Source: Diatrype stigma (Eukaryota > Ascomycota > Sordariomycetes > Xylariales > Diatrypaceae). From it: DNA of 64,000 nt. This document shows positions 61,462-64,000 of this stretch, in pieces (positions within the stretch are counted from its first letter, which is position 1; every line of letters begins with the position of its first letter). Location: positions 171,824-235,823 of the forward strand of contig JAKJXP020000078.1 in NCBI GenBank assembly GCA_022225965.2. The letters run 5' to 3'. The notes under the pieces were generated by a model. It searched no databases, was not told the DNA's origin, and saw only the letters and a list, made by a program, of their open reading frames with translations. Both the position numbers and the translations under genes were made by a program.

Positions 61462-63794
61462 ATCGGATTTCGGTAAGTAAAGTATTGCGGCTATTTAAGG
61501 GCAAATTCAGCATTCCGCCGGAGGAAATATTGCGTTTCGCCCAGTTAATACGTATCTATTAAATCGAAATATTCCGTACCCCAGATTTAGCAAAAAAGAC
61601 GGAGGCTTTGGCGAATAAATTTTTATAGGTTTTTATTATAACTATAAAAGCGATAAGAAAAATACGCCACAATAAAGAAAAGAACGCTTCGTAATGAAAT
61701 AACGAATGCGAGTTCGTAATAGCCCTATTGCGGGCTTCGATATGCATAAATGGCGGCACATTCAAACCGGAAATAACAAAAAAATACCGCAATATAATTA
61801 AAAAAGCAAAAAAACTGTATTAAAAACGGCGGATCGATAGCGTAATAAAGGATAAATCCATTTATAATATTATGGATTAATATAAGCTTAAAAATAATTT
61901 CCGCGCCTCCTTAATGGCGGATAACGGCAAAATAATTACGGATATATTCGGAAAAATTAACTTTTTTCGACAAAAAGTACTAGTCCCATAAGCGAACGGA
62001 AACGACATAAAAAACCCCTAAAGGCCGCTGGAACCGGCTGACTTCGACCCACTTTCGGCCGACCTTAACGCGTTAATATATATTTACGATTCGATCCCTT
62101 AGGATTAAAAGGTAATACTGGCAAAAGCGGAATACGCATATATCAAAACGGCAAATACGGCCTTAAGCAAAAACGGATTAAATGCTATTTTGTTTCAATT
62201 CGTATGGCCAATTTTTAGCGGATCCATCCGGACGTTATACGAAGGCTGCCTTAAATACGGCTACCATTCCATTCCGTTTCGAACGGCGGAAGTAATAATG
62301 CTTTTTAAGGTTAAAAAGGACGACTTCATTAAGATTAAATCTTAAAGGCTCATTTCTTTTTGTTTTGTTTCGATAAAGGGTTAAAAAGATTTATAGCCCG
62401 GCGTATATCGGTAGCCGCTATTAAAACTGGAATAATTAATATCTAACAATTCGGTACGTTATTTAAACGTTTAGCATTGGATTTAGCCGTTTGCGTTATA
62501 TACGACGTAAAATTAGCATTCGCCCAAAATAAGGTGGCGTTTTTATTTATAATGAACGTTTCCGGGGCCTTTAATACGGTATTCCGAAAAAGATTAATTC
62601 TAAAGCTAAGGTAATAAAATTGGAACAAACGGCTTATATATTGGATAAAAATTTTTATAATTAACCGGTTAGCCTTTATACGAATAAAGGACGTTATTAC
62701 CGATATTAAACCTTTTACGTACGGCGTGTTATAGGATTTGTTTATTTTCTTTATTTTGTTTATGCTATATACGGAGCTTTTATTTCGAAAAGGCCTTTCG
62801 TTATTTAGATTTAAATACGTAAACGACATTATAATTATCCGAATAGGGCGCATTATTAAAGAAATATCGGCCCTTTTGGAAAAAAATGTACGAGATATTT
62901 TAATATGGGATAAAAATAACGCATTTATTTTCGACCCAATTAAAAATAACCTGTAGCATTTTTATAAAAATCGCGTATTATATAAAATCCTAATGCGTAT
63001 TATTAAGGATTTTACGGTTAAAACCGAAGATAAATCCATTTATTGGCTAGGGGTTTTTTTCGACGCCAAGCTCGATTTTAAGGAATATACGCGCAAATGG
63101 ATTATTAAGGCCTTATACGTAGCCAATTATATCCGGCACTTAAATAAGGTTATCCATGGCATTCCGTTCGACAAAACAGTAATGGCGAAAAAAGCGTACG
63201 TATTACCGGTAGCTATATACGAAGCCGAAGCTTAATATTTAGAACTAAAGCGTCCCGTTATAAAGGGAGGGAATTTAATATAAACATAAGTATTTAGGTA
63301 TTTTAATATTATTAACAAATCATTTAAGGTAATAATACGTACGACCTTGCCGGTTTAAAGGATTATTCGCATTATTTTATTCCATAAAAAGGCTGGCCTG
63401 CTTTCCGTTAAGGTAATATATAAATAAATACGACTGCGATATATCGTATGCCTGCGTATATTTAATTTCGTATATTCCTTAATTATACGGTTCTAATAAC
63501 TTAAAAATAAATAGCTCATTTAATTATAATTTGTTATAAACCTAATTAAAAAATGCTTACGTCCTTTACTTTTGGAAAAGAAATGGCTAATCCGTTTATT
63601 TCCGTTTTTAACCGACAAAAAAAAGGGCAAAGAAAAGCATATAAAATGGCTTTTTTTCTTTTTCTTTTTTGACTTCGTTATTTACTTTGACGGCTTTAAA
63701 ATCGACCGTATAAACTGGGGCTTTATCGCTTATTAAGGCGGCCAATGCGTTTACGCATTTTACGGGTTACTGTTTAACGCAAAAGTTTTGGACG
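61462..63794 (+). mobile_element. LINE fragment of a divergent copy (ORF2)
   Basis: It starts in the endonuclease/RT linker (ISVSKVLRLFKGKFSIPP) and runs through reverse transcriptase to the start of RNase H (RINWGFIAY-like, about 63,700). It differs from the other copies at many positions not explained by RIP alone, suggesting a separate subfamily. It is cut at 63,795 by the second short GC-rich copy. Confidence 0.7.
62738..63235 (+). pseudogene. LINE reverse transcriptase fragment, YADD mutated to YVND
   Basis: One frame with a single TAG reads LYTELLFRKGLSLFRFKYVN, then the thumb-side block YWLGVFFDAKLDFKEYTRKW and YVANYIRHLNKVIHG. This is the longest uninterrupted RT remnant in the window. 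The catalytic YADD appears as YVND. Confidence 0.85.
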
Positions 63795-64000
63795 ATGATG
63801 ATGATGATGATGATGTATTTTTACGTCCGGATGGACCTATTTACCTAGGCTAGCTAATTACATAGGTCCGACACTGTATAGTGTATGGGACGGCTGGAGT
63901 ATCTAGGGGCAAGCCCCAGGACAGAGCGCGAGCAAGTTGGGGCTGACAGAAAGAGAAGGGGGGGCTGGGGCTGGGGCGTCGGGGGCGGAATCGACGCATT
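63795..64000 (-). mobile_element. Second short GC-rich copy (runs off window)
   Basis: On the minus strand it matches 61,224-61,461 closely, from AATGCGTCGATTCCGCCCCC to the hairpin GTCCATCCGGAC and the (CAT)n tail, but lacks the CCCCC-TTC-GGGGG hairpin segment. It is inserted in the RNase H region of the preceding LINE and continues beyond 64,000. Confidence 0.7.

Overview
The window is nuclear DNA of a filamentous ascomycete, most likely Sordariomycetes-like. The evidence is short introns with GTAAGT/GTATGT donors and CTAAC branch points, fungal gene families, and AT-rich repeat DNA with the stop-codon pattern of repeat-induced point mutation (RIP). It splits sharply at about 23.5-23.8 kb into a gene-rich euchromatic part and a repeat-filled, gene-poor part.

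Positions 1-23,500 hold six genes with intron-exon structures that I could trace by eye: cytosolic glutaminyl-tRNA synthetase (minus, 994-3768), a secreted PLC-like phosphodiesterase (plus, 5672-6934, with an assembly gap in its last intron), mitochondrial malate dehydrogenase (plus, 8034-9409), a CofD/YvcK-like protein of the YNL011C type (plus, 10997-13447), the ER P5A-ATPase Spf1 (minus, 14158-18333), and a 12-exon SNF2 ATPase of the Rad5/Rad16 kind (minus, 19135-22974). They are ordinary single genes and do not form a visible pathway cluster. Intergenic DNA here is rich in TAGGTA/TACCTA words.

From 23,519 to 26,906 lies a RIP-degraded gene for a fungal NLR-like NACHT protein. Its N-terminal domain, Walker A and B regions and C-terminal zinc-finger-like domain are all still readable.

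From about 26.9 kb to the end the window is a nested graveyard of transposons. Most of it is one family, or closely related families, of LINE (non-LTR) elements with a gag-like ORF1, endonuclease, reverse transcriptase, RNase H and a Cys/His C-terminus, on both strands, with tails of (CAT)n. Inserted among them are a probable 8-bp-TSD MITE (27,454-28,048), a hAT transposase relic (44,272 to about 47,464), a short hAT-like element (35,542-36,211), a 110-bp minisatellite (47,671-48,198), and a two-exon fragment of an unrecognised gene (48,363-48,718). At 60.9-61.5 kb and 63.8-64.0 kb two short GC-rich copies share the LINE 3' end but show little RIP.

The observations most worth a second look are the two conserved hairpins at the LINE 3' end, the short un-RIPed elements that share that end, the chimeric LINE junction across the hAT-like element, and the one-base phase conflict in the tRNA synthetase. 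I found no intact undescribed gene system.
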